Source: Thiothrix sp.
Lineage (GTDB): Bacteria; Pseudomonadota; Gammaproteobacteria; Thiotrichales; Thiotrichaceae
Assembly (NCBI RefSeq): GCF_028714775.1
Contig: NZ_JAQTLS010000006.1
Location: forward strand, 62,001-126,000
Reading direction: 5' to 3'
Length of the DNA: 64,000 bases
In this document: in pieces, positions 1 through 13,212 of the stretch
Layout of the letters: each line of letters begins with the position of its first letter
How positions within the stretch are numbered: the stretch's first letter is position 1
Notes under the pieces: model-generated
Databases searched by the model: none
What the model was told of the DNA's origin: nothing
The model's input: only the letters and a program-made list of their open reading frames with translations
Program-made: the position numbers and the translations under genes

Positions 1-167
1 TCGGCTATGGCAAAGGCAGGATTATAGGATTCACGGTCGCTTTAAGAAACCCCTGCGTCAGTAAAATGCCCCAATAAGCCGCCCATAATGCCGCTGGTCT
101 GGCAAGCAGGGTGTGGATAAGCGCTTTTACTGCTATATAAGCTACACCCCTGTGTCAGCGTAAAAGT
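1..167. other. Left edge, no gene recognised
   Basis: I see no convincing coding region or RNA gene in this stretch. It precedes a plus-strand gene that starts at a GTG at 168 and presumably holds its promoter. I could not pick out a convincing -10/-35 pair. Confidence 0.4.
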
Positions 168-845
168 GTGTCAATGAAATCCTTAGTGCTTTGCCTTTGC
201 CTCCTGTTGAGTTGCAGCTTTTTGCAAGCGAATGAAGCCAGCGTTTTCCCCGTTACCCTCAAGGTCGATGGGACGTGCGCACAGCTATTGGGCAGCCTCG
301 AAGGCAAGGCAACGGATGCGCCGGGAACCTTTTTGCTCTACCGCGCCCTGATTGACGGCAGGACAACCCGCTACAACCAAGCGCTGTTGGCTTCCAATCA
401 TGCGGAAATGTTGACCCCCAAAGATGCCAGCAATACCTTCATGATCAAGCAGGCGGTTGCCCGTTGCGCGGATAGCAAACACAAAAATGACTATGCCGCG
501 CTGGTCAGTGAGGTGTTGGCGCAACGTTTGGCAAGTGTGTATCCCCGTGAGAAAATCGGCATCAAGCTCTCCGACACCTTGAAGCCGCAGTACCGCGAGA
601 GGGTATTGCAGGATGCTGCCGTGGTCGGCATTGGGAGGAATAAGTGCGGAACCGTTGTCCAACGTACCCGTTCGCGCTTGGGGGAAGCAGTTTACAAGGC
701 GTGGTTGGGGGCGTACCTGATGCCGAGCCAGCAAAACAAACATAGCGCTTCGGCAGATACTGCGGCTTTTTACCAACGAAGTCTGGACGTTTGCCGGGCA
801 AAACCGGATATATCCTTTGCCGCAGCAGTGCTGGAAGTGCGTTGA
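168..845 (+). CDS. Secreted hypothetical protein with four cysteines
   Basis: I do not recognise this family. The 225-aa product begins with a typical Sec signal peptide: a short basic start, then a Leu/Cys-rich hydrophobic core ending near residue 21 at LQA, so the mature protein is probably periplasmic. The mature part has four cysteines (in DGTC, VARC, RNKC and DVC), which could form two disulfides. The start at 168 is GTG; an ATG two codons later at 174 is equally possible and neither has a strong ribosome-binding site. It stands alone ahead of tadA, 38 nt away. Coding status is supported by the signal peptide and gene-like composition; function is unknown. Confidence 0.7.
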   Translation: MSMKSLVLCLCLLLSCSFLQANEASVFPVTLKVDGTCAQLLGSLEGKATDAPGTFLLYRALIDGRTTRYNQALLASNHAEMLTPKDASNTFMIKQAVARCADSKHKNDYAALVSEVLAQRLASVYPREKIGIKLSDTLKPQYRERVLQDAAVVGIGRNKCGTVVQRTRSRLGEAVYKAWLGAYLMPSQQNKHSASADTAAFYQRSLDVCRAKPDISFAAAVLEVR

Positions 846-880
846 AGCTGTGTCGCGTGGATTTTTATGGTAAAGCTTGA

Positions 881-3004
<2,124 letters not shown>

Positions 3005-3149
3005 GCGGACAACTCCTTGGCGATCCGGGGGGAACCCCCGCAATCTTTTGGTTTTTGGTTGGGTGATTATGTGCTTGAGTATAGCTGCTATGCGCTAATC
3101 CGCGATGAAAAGTGCCGATTTGTGGATGAAGCAGGAAAGATAGGGATTT

Positions 3150-3604
3150 TTACGCCAGATATTGCCAGTTGTCGAAGTACGCCGCTTGCCCGCAGTAATT
3201 GCCTTGCGTATTCCGCAAATTCCAGACAATCGCGTTTTGGATCATGAAGCGGCGGCCTGTGCTGGAAATACGTACTCCCGCGTAATGGTCGATGTAACCC
3301 TGCCGGTTGACGGTTTGCAGCAGGTGTTCGCGTTCCTCCCGCGCCAATGGTTCGGCGGAATAACGCGAGGGCAGGTGGGTTAGGGCTTCCCAATCCATTT
3401 CAAACAGTTCCAACGCTTTTTTATTGCCGTAGGTGAAAACCGGGTCGGCAGCGGTGTTGTGCGACAGCAGCACGAAGGGGGCTTGGTCGAGGGCAAGTGC
3501 CGTGCTTTCACCTTGCCATGCCAGACCGCCCAGCTCACGCCCGAGGTAGTGGCGGAAGCTGGTGTGCAACAGGCGCAGGTGTTGGGTGAGGGCAGCCGTA
3601 TCCA

Positions 3605-3605
<1 letters not shown>
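3150..3605 (-). CDS. MEKHLA-domain protein
   Basis: The 151-aa product matches the MEKHLA domain, a PAS-related sensory fold: it contains VFTYGNKKALELFEMDWEAL followed by LPSRYSAEP and a C-terminal G(R)RFMIQNAIVWNL(R) core. I took the ATG at 3605 as the start. It shares one base with the parE stop codon (TGATG), which argues for translational coupling to parE on the same transcript. The ligand and role are unknown; coupling to a topoisomerase subunit may be simply an operon accident. Confidence 0.82.
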
Positions 3606-5512
<1,907 letters not shown>

Positions 5513-5573
5513 TTAGCTAGGGTTAGGGAGCGGCTATGCATCTCGCCGGGCTTTCAGGATACGACCATGATAA

Positions 5574-5598
5574 GGCGGGAAGTCTGCCACGTCCCGCC
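5574..5598 (-). terminator. Hairpin downstream of usp, possible terminator
   Basis: A perfect 7-bp stem GGCGGGA/TCCCGCC with an 11-nt loop lies about 40 nt after the minus-strand usp stop. On that strand it is followed by TTATC rather than a clear U-tract, so it may be only a weak or Rho-assisted terminator. Confidence 0.4.
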
Positions 5599-5638
5599 AG
5601 TGTTTTACCAGCAATTTACGCTAATTTGCCAATGCGCT

Positions 5639-6082
5639 TCAGCGCCGCACCACCAATACATCGCAGGTGGCGGACTTGACCACTGCCGTGGCGGTAGACC
5701 CCAATAGCCCGAAAAATCCTTTTTTGCCGCTGTGACCGATCACAATCAGGTCAAAATGACTGTCTGCGGCGACTTGCAGGATGGTGTCGGTGGTGTCGAT
5801 GCCCATCTCCACTTGGGCGGCTTCGGCGGGTAAGCCCAGTTTTTCTGCCAACTGGCGCATCTTCTCGGCGGCGTCCTCAAGCAGTTGTTGTTCCAGTTCG
5901 CCGTTTAGTATCAAGCCGGAAGTTTCGCCGAAGGGTTCAAGGCTCGGTGGGATGTCTTGCACCACATGCAGCAAGGTCAATTGCGCGTGGTAAGCGGTCG
6001 CTGCGGCTTGCGCTTGCTCAAGCACAACATCACCCATTTCGGAAAAATCAACCGGAACCAGAATGCGTTGGTAGTGTTTCAT
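5639..6082 (-). CDS. Universal stress protein (UspA family)
   Basis: A 147-aa single-domain Usp. The N-terminus has the ILVPVDFSEMGD strand-loop, and the C-terminal half has the ATP-binding signature G-x2-G-x9-G-S/T, visible as GHSGKKGFFGLLGST, followed by CDVLVVRR. This is the ATP-binding class of Usp proteins that act in the cytoplasm in stress and growth-arrest responses. It is monocistronic: parE lies 138 nt downstream and the next gene 70 nt upstream. Confidence 0.93.
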   Translation of the reverse strand: MKHYQRILVPVDFSEMGDVVLEQAQAAATAYHAQLTLLHVVQDIPPSLEPFGETSGLILNGELEQQLLEDAAEKMRQLAEKLGLPAEAAQVEMGIDTTDTILQVAADSHFDLIVIGHSGKKGFFGLLGSTATAVVKSATCDVLVVRR

Positions 6083-6151
6083 GGGATTCTCCTCTCGCCA
6101 ATCAAGGCTATTGTTGTAAGTTTAGTGCCGATTGGATGTGGGCGCATCAGT

Positions 6152-6676
6152 TCAGTGCTGCCTGCGCATCACATATACGGGCTGTGCGGCAATCTTCCCG
6201 CGCAGCACCACGAGCATCAACGCGCCACTGAAACACGCCAGTTCCACGAAGGTGCGTATCAGGTTGCTGCTTGCCCAGCTATCCCGTGTGCTTTGCCAAT
6301 CGGAAGGCGGGGCAAGTGGGTTCCATGCCAGCATTTCCTGATGCAAGGGAATGTTGGTAACGACACTGACCCAATACACCCCAATAAAATGCAGCAAAGC
6401 CACGAGCAGCCAGTACATCGCCAGAGAGCGGCGGCTTTGCCACGCAGCGAACCCCGCCGACAGGAAGGGGAACAGGGTTGCGCCGAAAAACAGCACGGCA
6501 AAGCCTCTGTTACTGACGGTTTGGTTCAACTGCTGCTGGATTTGGGTGTAGGCGGTGGCATCCAAATGTTGCAGGGCGGGGGAAATATCCAGCGTAAACG
6601 CCATAAAGTTGCCGCAAAGCAAACCGAGCAGCACGACTGCACCGAGTTGGGGGATGAGAAGCAGTTTTGAATTCAT
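6152..6676 (-). CDS. DUF1772 (anthrone oxygenase-like) membrane protein
   Basis: A 174-aa integral membrane protein with about four hydrophobic segments: residues 5-25, about 58-75, 87-108 and near the C-terminus. Sequence pattern and length fit the DUF1772/anthrone-oxygenase-like family, which has an N-terminal GNFMAF-type helix, a central Asn-Arg pair (SNRGFAVLF) and a C-terminal LIRTFVELACF stretch. I chose the ATG at 6676 at the start of the first membrane helix; longer in-frame extensions read as non-protein. The function is unknown in bacteria. Confidence 0.72.
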   Translation of the reverse strand: MNSKLLLIPQLGAVVLLGLLCGNFMAFTLDISPALQHLDATAYTQIQQQLNQTVSNRGFAVLFFGATLFPFLSAGFAAWQSRRSLAMYWLLVALLHFIGVYWVSVVTNIPLHQEMLAWNPLAPPSDWQSTRDSWASSNLIRTFVELACFSGALMLVVLRGKIAAQPVYVMRRQH

Positions 6677-6809
6677 GGGAAACCTTGGTGGCGGAGTGTA
6701 GGGCAGTTTAGACGTGCATTGGGATTGGGGGCAAGCTCCCCTTGAAATCCCTCGCGCCCGCCCCATCTTCCTCCCCACTATATTCTGATGATACGAGGAA
6801 CAACCACCC

Positions 6810-8699
6810 ATGACTGCGACTGCGAATAAGGAAAACCTGCAATTTCAGACCGAAGTGAACCAGCTTCTGCACCTGATGATCCACTCGCTGTATTCCAACA
6901 AGGAAATTTTCCTGCGCGAACTGATTTCCAACGGTTCGGATGCTTGCGACAAGCTGCGTTTTGAAGCGATTGCCAATGATAGCCTCTACGAAAACGACGG
7001 CGAGCTGCGCGTTGAAGTGGAATACGACAGTAAGGAAGGCACAATCACCGTGCGTGACAACGGCGTTGGCATGAGCCGCGATGAAGTCGTCAACAACATC
7101 GGTACGATTGCCAAATCCGGCACGAAGGAATTCCTCAGCAAACTGACTGGCGACGAGAAAAAAGACTCGCACATGATTGGGCAGTTCGGGGTTGGTTTCT
7201 ATTCCTCCTTCATCGTTGCCGACAAAGTAACGCTGACTACCCGCCGCGCTGGTACGCCGGTTTCCGAAGGTGTGCGTTGGGAATCTGATGCACAATCCGG
7301 TTACTCATTGGAAAATGTCGACAAGGCTACCCGTGGCACTGAAATCGTCCTGCACTTGAAAGAGGACGAAAAGTTGCTGGCTGATGGCTGGCGTTTACGC
7401 AATATCATCCGCCAATATTCTGACCACATTCCGCTGCCGGTCAACATGCGTAAAACCGAAGCTGGCGAAATCAAGGACGAATGGGAAACTGTCAACAAAG
7501 CCAACGCGCTGTGGACACGTTCCAAGTCCGACATCAAGGATGAGGAATACCAAGAATTCTACAAGCACGTTTCCCACGACTGGGAAGACGCGCTGGCGTG
7601 GTCACACAACCGCGTGGAAGGCAAATACGAATACACATCCTTGCTGTACCTGCCATCCAAAGCCCCGTTTGATATGTTTGACCGCGACAACACCCATGGC
7701 TTGAAGCTGTATGTGCAGCGCGTGTTCATCATGGAAGACAAGGAATTCAAGCTGATGCCACGCTACCTGCGTTTCGTGCGTGGGGTGCTGGATTCCGCCG
7801 ACCTGCCGTTGAACGTTTCGCGTGAAATCCTGCAAGGCAACAAAATCATCGAGAACATGAAAAGCGGCTCGGTGAAAAAAGTCCTCGGTTTGTTGGAAAA
7901 CATGGCGACCAACGAGACAGAAAAATACCAAAAATTCTGGAAAGAATTCGGCAAGGTGTTGAAAGAAGGCCCCGGCGAAGACTTCTCCAACCGTGAAGAA
8001 ATTGCCAAACTGCTGCGCTTCTCCTCCACGCAGGATGACAACGCCGAGCAGACCGTTTCCCTGCCTGATTACATCAGCCGCATGAAGGAAGGTCAGGAAA
8101 AAATCTACTACATCACTGCCGATACCCATACCGCCGCGAAAAACAGCCCGCATCTGGAAGTGTTCCGCAAGAAAGGCATCGAAGTGCTGCTGCTTTCCGA
8201 CCGCGTGGACGAGTGGCTCGTGCAGCATTTGATGGAATTCGAGGGTAAATCCCTGCAATCCGTCGCCAAAGGCCAACTCGACCTGTCCAAACTGGAGTCT
8301 GAAGAAGACAAAAAAGCACAGGAAGAAGTCGAAAAAGAAGCTAAAAATATCATCGAACACATCAAGAAAGTGCTGGCTGACAAAGTGGAAGACGTGCGCG
8401 TTTCCCACCGCCTGACCACTTCACCGTCTTGTATCGTGTTGAATGATCAGGATATGGCGCTGTACATGCAAAACCTGCTCAAGCAAGCCGGGCACGAAAT
8501 GCCGACTACCAAGCCTGTGCTGGAAATCAACCCGACCCATCCGCTGCTCAAGCGCATGGAAGCGGAAACTGACGATGCGCGTTTTGCCGAATGGTCAAGC
8601 GTGCTGCTGGATCAGGCCATCCTTGCCGAAGGCGGGCAGTTGGAAGACCCGGCGGGCTTCGTACATCGCTTGAACAGGCTGATGCTGGCAATCGCGTAA
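6810..8699 (+). CDS. htpG: Molecular chaperone HtpG (Hsp90)
   Basis: Bacterial Hsp90, 629 aa, the usual length. The GHKL ATPase domain shows [18 protein letters not shown], then [13 protein letters not shown] and [11 protein letters not shown], and the lid [11 protein letters not shown]. The middle domain shows [10 protein letters not shown] with the catalytic arginine loop, and the C-terminal dimerisation domain ends around NRLMLAIA. It assists late folding and remodelling of client proteins in the cytoplasm with DnaK. Interestingly, HtpG is known to support some CRISPR-Cas proteins in E. coli, though here it is 33 kb from the cas genes. Confidence 0.97.
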   Translation: MTATANKENLQFQTEVNQLLHLMIHSLYSNKEIFLRELISNGSDACDKLRFEAIANDSLYENDGELRVEVEYDSKEGTITVRDNGVGMSRDEVVNNIGTIAKSGTKEFLSKLTGDEKKDSHMIGQFGVGFYSSFIVADKVTLTTRRAGTPVSEGVRWESDAQSGYSLENVDKATRGTEIVLHLKEDEKLLADGWRLRNIIRQYSDHIPLPVNMRKTEAGEIKDEWETVNKANALWTRSKSDIKDEEYQEFYKHVSHDWEDALAWSHNRVEGKYEYTSLLYLPSKAPFDMFDRDNTHGLKLYVQRVFIMEDKEFKLMPRYLRFVRGVLDSADLPLNVSREILQGNKIIENMKSGSVKKVLGLLENMATNETEKYQKFWKEFGKVLKEGPGEDFSNREEIAKLLRFSSTQDDNAEQTVSLPDYISRMKEGQEKIYYITADTHTAAKNSPHLEVFRKKGIEVLLLSDRVDEWLVQHLMEFEGKSLQSVAKGQLDLSKLESEEDKKAQEEVEKEAKNIIEHIKKVLADKVEDVRVSHRLTTSPSCIVLNDQDMALYMQNLLKQAGHEMPTTKPVLEINPTHPLLKRMEAETDDARFAEWSSVLLDQAILAEGGQLEDPAGFVHRLNRLMLAIA

Positions 8700-8708
8700 A
8701 GACCATCT

Positions 8709-8742
8709 CCCCCTCTCCCACCAAACGGGTGAGGGGGGCTTT
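8709..8742 (+). terminator. GC-rich hairpin after htpG
   Basis: An imperfect C-rich/G-rich inverted repeat sits 10 nt after the htpG stop and ends in CTTTA. It also lies downstream of the convergent NACHT gene, so it may serve both directions. The U-tract is poor, so confidence is limited. Confidence 0.35.
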
Positions 8743-8796
8743 AGCAAAACATTCATCTGCTCATCAGCATTTGACGAAGGTTTTGCAGTTGAATAG

Positions 8797-11700
8797 TCAT
8801 TTTTGAATGCTGATTGACTCTCGCCGTTCCAACTTCAAGTCGAACCGCTCCGCCAGTATTGCGTAGTGTTGCCTTATCTCTTCTGGTGTTTTTTTCAATT
8901 TTTGTGCTGCTTGTTCAATGCGGCTTTTCAGGATGACGGCTTGTGGGTCTATCCAAGGACCAAACGCATCCAAATCTCGGGATAACAACTTGCGGTCGAT
9001 TTCATCTTTGCAGGTCTGTGCCAAGCCTTTCATCGCGGTACAACGTAGAGATTTGTCTTCATCTTTCATGTAAGAACGCACCACTATCAAACCACGAGTA
9101 TCGCCGATTTTTCCTAAAGCCTCGACCACTCTGTCCCGCAGTTCCATGCCCTCTTGCTGGTCTTGGAGGCGTTCCAGCAGTGCATCCACGGCACGGGCAT
9201 CGCCGATTTTTCCTAAAGCCCCAGCCACGGTTCTCCGCAATTCCTTGTTTTCCTGTTGGTCTTGCAGGCGTTCCAGCAGGACATCCACGGCACGGGCATC
9301 GCCAATTTGACCTAAAGCCCCAGCCACACTCCCCCGCAGTTCCATGTTCTCTTGCTGGTCTTGCAGGCATTCCAGCAGGGCATCCACGGCGCGGGCATCA
9401 CCAATTTGGCCCAAAGCCCCAGCCACGTTCATCCGCAGTTCCCTGTCCTCTTGCTGGTCTTGCAGGCGTTCCAGCAGGACATCCACGGCACGGGCATCAT
9501 TAGTTCGACCCAAAGCCCCAGCCACGTTCATCCGCAGTTCCCTGTCCTCTTGCTGGTCTTGGAGGCGTTCCAGCAGGGCATCCACGGCACGGGCATCACC
9601 AATTTGGCCTAAAGCCCTAACCACCTTGCCCCGCAGTTCCTTGTCCTCCTGCTGGTCTTGGAGGCGTTCCAGCAGGGCATCCACGGCACGGGCATCACCA
9701 ATTTGGCCTAAAGCCCCAACCACCTTGCCCCGCAGTTCCTTGTCCTCCTGCTGGTCTTGGAGGCGTTCCAGCAGGGCATCCACGGCACGGGCATCACCGA
9801 TAGCCACTAAAGCTCCAACAATGGCGTTGCGAGTATTGTTTAGGACTCGCGGCAAATGCAGCAGCAAAGCATCAACCGCTTGGACGGTGTGTTCATTTTT
9901 GAAAATCTCGGTCAACCAGCGCACTGTTTCGCTATCACAGTTCGGATTGGCGGTCGCCGCCAATAATTGAGAAAGTTGCTCCGGCGATGGATGCCAACTG
10001 CTTTGTTGATTCATCCAGCACAAAGCCCAAGCCGCCGCATGGCTCAATGCTGTACCACCGGATAGTCGTTGAATCAGCGCATCCGTCATGCCAGACACTT
10101 GGCAGTTTTTACCGCGAAAGGCATTGATCATTACAGTCAATGCAATGGCTGTGGCTTCCTGTTCCTCACATCCAGACAAGCGTTCAGCTTGGGTGTTCAA
10201 CCAAGCAGTGAAGGCGGTTTCTTCCGTCGGTGTTTGTGCTTCTCGCACCATGCTACAAAGGACTCCTAGAGTGCCACGTCTTCCTGCCTCACACTGGAAA
10301 AACTCACTCAACAAACTCTCGCTTAAGTTATCTGCCCAACGCGAGACCGCCAATTCCATCGTCGCCGCATCTATGGCGGTTTGAACACTTCCATTGCCAT
10401 CATCGTCCCCCACCTGTACCGTCAATCTCTCCAGTACCTCCCGTGCCACCGCTGAGCTGACATTCGGTTCATCCGCCAGACATAGTGCCGCCATCACTGC
10501 ACGTGCACGTTCAGTATCGGTTTCTTCCGGCAACGGACGTAAAATCGCCAGCAATGCCGTATCGACCACATCGTCATTGCAGGCAGCCAAACACAGGCGC
10601 AATGCTTCGCGCCAGTTTTCAACCACAGCGGATTCTTCCCCTCCTATTTGGTTTTTGATTTTCTTTACCTGCCCTGCCAACGGTGCAATTACTTCAGCTA
10701 AAGTCTTGTTCTTGTCGTGCCCCTGATAATGTTTCTGCACCAATGCCATACCCGCCAGATATTCCTGAAAAGTTAGGTGGCGGAACTCATATACCGGCAC
10801 ACTGTGCCCGTTGTGGCGCACGTGACCACTTTGAATCAGCAATCCAGTGCGGCCTTCCAGCAAAACTAGAAACTCTTCTGGGCTGTGCTGTTGCATAGAG
10901 TGGATATTCGGATAGTCCTGTCGTGCTTGGCGCAGCCAGTCCAGTACTTCGTCTTCGCGAATTTGCTGAACGCCGCGATCGCACATGGCATGAGCCAAGT
11001 ATTCCAGTTGCGGCAGGGCTTCACGCTTGTCCAACGGAGTGTCCACTTCGCGTCGCCAGTTGAGTAGCACTTCCACCGCTTTTTCGTACAAATCCACCCG
11101 CCGTTGCGGCAGGCGACCGATTTTGCGCTTGATCAGCGCCATGGTGGTGAGCAGCATGGGATTGCCAGTGAGGCGCTCGATGCGGTTGTTACTGTGGATG
11201 TCGCGCATCAGTTCTGCCGCCACGTCCGCTGGCGGTCTGCTTTTTTCGGTGAGTTCGCACCAGCGCTGCGCGAATTCGTCTTTGTCCTCCTTGGATAAAT
11301 CCGCCACAGTAAGGTGTTCAAAACCGCTGCGGATGCGGTAGCCCATTTCACGGTAGCCGACAATGCGCGAGGTAATAACGACAGGTGCATCGGAAAACCT
11401 CCGATGAATCTGTTCCAGGTCTTTGGCAAAGCGAATCCGGGCGGTGGGGTCGGTGATTTCATCCAATCCGTCCACTAGCAGCAGGGCTTCGCCACGTTCC
11501 AGTTTACCGCGCAGCAAATCACGCAGACCGCAGCATTCGGCCTCGTTCAATTGCGCCTTACGCAGGCTGTGGTGCAGCATCTCATCCAGTGTGCCGCAAT
11601 TCGGCGGTAAATCCCGGCAGCGAATCAACACCGGCAGCCATTCCTGATTTGGCAAGGTCGCTATGTCGGGCAAATCGCTCCAGTCGGGGTCGCTTTTCAG

Positions 11701-12483
11701 GCGCAACAAATAAGCGGTGGTGAGCCAGCGCAGCAAAGTGCTCTTACCCGCACCGGGATCACCCAACACCACCAAACGCCGTGCCGCTTGCAGACGATCG
11801 CCCAAAGAAACTTTTTCTTCATCCTCACGGGAATGCTGTTGTTCCCAATCCCAGCCAGTGGCACGGCGTTTTTCTAATTTTTCCAAAGTGGCATCGTTGA
11901 CCTCATCCCCGGCCTGAATTTCCAGTCGCATCCGCAACGCCACATACAGTCGGCGGATTTTCAGGTCTTGTGTCGCCAGATGGCGGTCGTCGTCACCCAT
12001 TTCCGCCAAATCAACGATGTCGTAGGTCTTCAGCAGCAACTCGCGGTAGCGGGATTCAAGGTCGTTTTGTTGCAGTACCTGACGGCTGTCAGCATCGAGA
12101 GGGTAATGGCGGGTGAGGGCGGCGACAAGTTCTTGCGCGGCTTGAGCGGGGTTTTGCCAATTGGTTACTTTGCCATCTTGTGCCAACGGCCCCAGATACG
12201 CGCCAGTTTCCATCAACACTGGAAAAATGCGGATGTTATCGCCGCTACGAGCAGCATTGATTAAACGATATGGCAAACCAGTACCTGCCGCTTTGATACT
12301 GCCACAAAGTACCACCGGACCATTGCAACTCAATAACTTGGATGCTTCCTCGGTAAAGGATTCACCGACCAGAATTGTGCCGTAATGCACTGGCTCATAA
12401 CCAGCTTCCTCCAATGGCTTTGCCAGCAGTTCCGCTTTATCTTCCTCGCCTTCGGCGTGGGCTATCAGGACTTTAATGCTCAT
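8797..12483 (-). CDS. TIR-like / NACHT NTPase / HEAT-repeat protein (NLR-like defence candidate)
   Basis: A 1228-aa STAND-type protein. Residues 1-127 resemble a TIR-like fold (SIKVLIAHA start, LVGESFTEEASKLL, then IRIFPVLM). Residues 235-420 hold a NACHT NTPase with Walker A GDPGAGKST (241-249) and Walker B LLLVDGLDEI, followed by the STAND helical region with YEFRHLTFQEYLAG. The C-terminal third is a HEAT sensor with seven 33-residue units of type DARAVDALLERLQDQQ. This order (effector, NTPase, repeat sensor) matches bacterial NACHT/NLR-like antiphage proteins, in which the repeats sense a phage product. It is cotranscribed with a TIR gene 20 nt upstream. Defence function is inferred from architecture. 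Confidence 0.85.
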   Translation of the reverse strand: MSIKVLIAHAEGEEDKAELLAKPLEEAGYEPVHYGTILVGESFTEEASKLLSCNGPVVLCGSIKAAGTGLPYRLINAARSGDNIRIFPVLMETGAYLGPLAQDGKVTNWQNPAQAAQELVAALTRHYPLDADSRQVLQQNDLESRYRELLLKTYDIVDLAEMGDDDRHLATQDLKIRRLYVALRMRLEIQAGDEVNDATLEKLEKRRATGWDWEQQHSREDEEKVSLGDRLQAARRLVVLGDPGAGKSTLLRWLTTAYLLRLKSDPDWSDLPDIATLPNQEWLPVLIRCRDLPPNCGTLDEMLHHSLRKAQLNEAECCGLRDLLRGKLERGEALLLVDGLDEITDPTARIRFAKDLEQIHRRFSDAPVVITSRIVGYREMGYRIRSGFEHLTVADLSKEDKDEFAQRWCELTEKSRPPADVAAELMRDIHSNNRIERLTGNPMLLTTMALIKRKIGRLPQRRVDLYEKAVEVLLNWRREVDTPLDKREALPQLEYLAHAMCDRGVQQIREDEVLDWLRQARQDYPNIHSMQQHSPEEFLVLLEGRTGLLIQSGHVRHNGHSVPVYEFRHLTFQEYLAGMALVQKHYQGHDKNKTLAEVIAPLAGQVKKIKNQIGGEESAVVENWREALRLCLAACNDDVVDTALLAILRPLPEETDTERARAVMAALCLADEPNVSSAVAREVLERLTVQVGDDDGNGSVQTAIDAATMELAVSRWADNLSESLLSEFFQCEAGRRGTLGVLCSMVREAQTPTEETAFTAWLNTQAERLSGCEEQEATAIALTVMINAFRGKNCQVSGMTDALIQRLSGGTALSHAAAWALCWMNQQSSWHPSPEQLSQLLAATANPNCDSETVRWLTEIFKNEHTVQAVDALLLHLPRVLNNTRNAIVGALVAIGDARAVDALLERLQDQQEDKELRGKVVGALGQIGDARAVDALLERLQDQQEDKELRGKVVRALGQIGDARAVDALLERLQDQQEDRELRMNVAGALGRTNDARAVDVLLERLQDQQEDRELRMNVAGALGQIGDARAVDALLECLQDQQENMELRGSVAGALGQIGDARAVDVLLERLQDQQENKELRRTVAGALGKIGDARAVDALLERLQDQQEGMELRDRVVEALGKIGDTRGLIVVRSYMKDEDKSLRCTAMKGLAQTCKDEIDRKLLSRDLDAFGPWIDPQAVILKSRIEQAAQKLKKTPEEIRQHYAILAERFDLKLERRESISIQK
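9103..9795 (-). repeat. Seven tandem 99-bp HEAT-coding repeats
   Basis: Units start at 9795, 9696, 9597, 9498, 9399, 9300 and 9201, exactly 99 bp (33 codons) apart; a degenerate eighth begins at 9102. DNA identity between units is very high, including synonymous positions, so the array expanded or was homogenised recently. The copy number is likely to vary between strains through recombination or slippage. Confidence 0.95.
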
Positions 12484-12503
12484 ACTGGTTCCCGGTCTTT
12501 TAT

Positions 12504-12995
12504 TTATCGAATCGCTTTCAGCAAGGCTTGCACACCCTTATCCCAATCCTTGGCCAAATCTGCGTGTCTGATGTCCGCTAAAATCGCGGGAGGTTTTCCG
12601 TTGCCGCTGAGCAAGATGGGGAGAATTTTCACACTTTGGTCGCTCAATTGCCGATGCAGGGTAGACATCCATTCGCGGTTAACCCAAGGGGACATGCCTG
12701 CTGAAGAATAACACAACACCAAGTAAGACATACCTTCCAACCCTTGGTTAATACGCTCGACAATGGAGTCGCCAAGATTAATTTCCCATTCGTCAAACCA
12801 TACCGTATGTCCAGCCTGCTCCAATGTCTGGCTCAGGCGTTCCGCCAGCTCAGTATCGTGCTTACGATGAGAGATAAACACATTCGCCTTGAGTGCGTCG
12901 GACTGCCGCTGAGATAGGGCTTCCGCACTAGACGCAACGTTTTGCTCCGCCTCTGGGTTGTGTAACGGCAAGAGAATTTTGCTTGAGGAGTTCAT
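12504..12995 (-). CDS. TIR-domain protein
   Basis: A 163-aa protein with a short N-terminal extension and a TIR domain: KANVFISHRKHDTELAERLS, then GHTVWFDEWEINLGDSIVERINQGL with the conserved WFDEWEI loop and the catalytic-type glutamate region, then YLVLCYSSAGMSPWVNREW and a C-terminal LADIRHADLA. Bacterial TIR domains are commonly NAD-consuming or NAD-derived signal-making enzymes in antiviral systems. The start at 12995 is backed by AAAGGA 8 nt upstream. It is the first gene of an operon with the NACHT/HEAT protein (20-nt gap), so the two probably work together. Confidence 0.88.
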   Translation of the reverse strand: MNSSSKILLPLHNPEAEQNVASSAEALSQRQSDALKANVFISHRKHDTELAERLSQTLEQAGHTVWFDEWEINLGDSIVERINQGLEGMSYLVLCYSSAGMSPWVNREWMSTLHRQLSDQSVKILPILLSGNGKPPAILADIRHADLAKDWDKGVQALLKAIR

Positions 12996-13043
12996 GATGG
13001 TTCCTTTAATCGGAGATTTCCCGTGAATGATGAACGCTGACCT

Positions 13044-13063
13044 ATTATACAGCAGAGTATAAT
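13044..13063. promoter_or_regulatory. Inverted repeat with back-to-back TATAAT boxes
   Basis: ATTATAC-(6 nt)-GTATAAT forms a perfect inverted repeat containing a TATAAT on each strand, 49 nt upstream of the TIR start. On the minus strand it is well placed as a -10 element for the TIR/NACHT operon. On the plus strand it could drive the EF-G-like gene 150 nt away. It could equally be an operator. Confidence 0.4.
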
Positions 13064-13212
13064 GCTGAAGTTCTTTCAAGTCTCAGGTTGCCATCAATGT
13101 AGGTTGGAAGAATTTATGGGGGACTGGGGGAGGATTTTACGTGACATAGGTCAGACAACCAGCCTCCCTGCGGAGTAGAATGGGCGGAAAACTCAAACCA
13201 AAAGGAGTCAGC

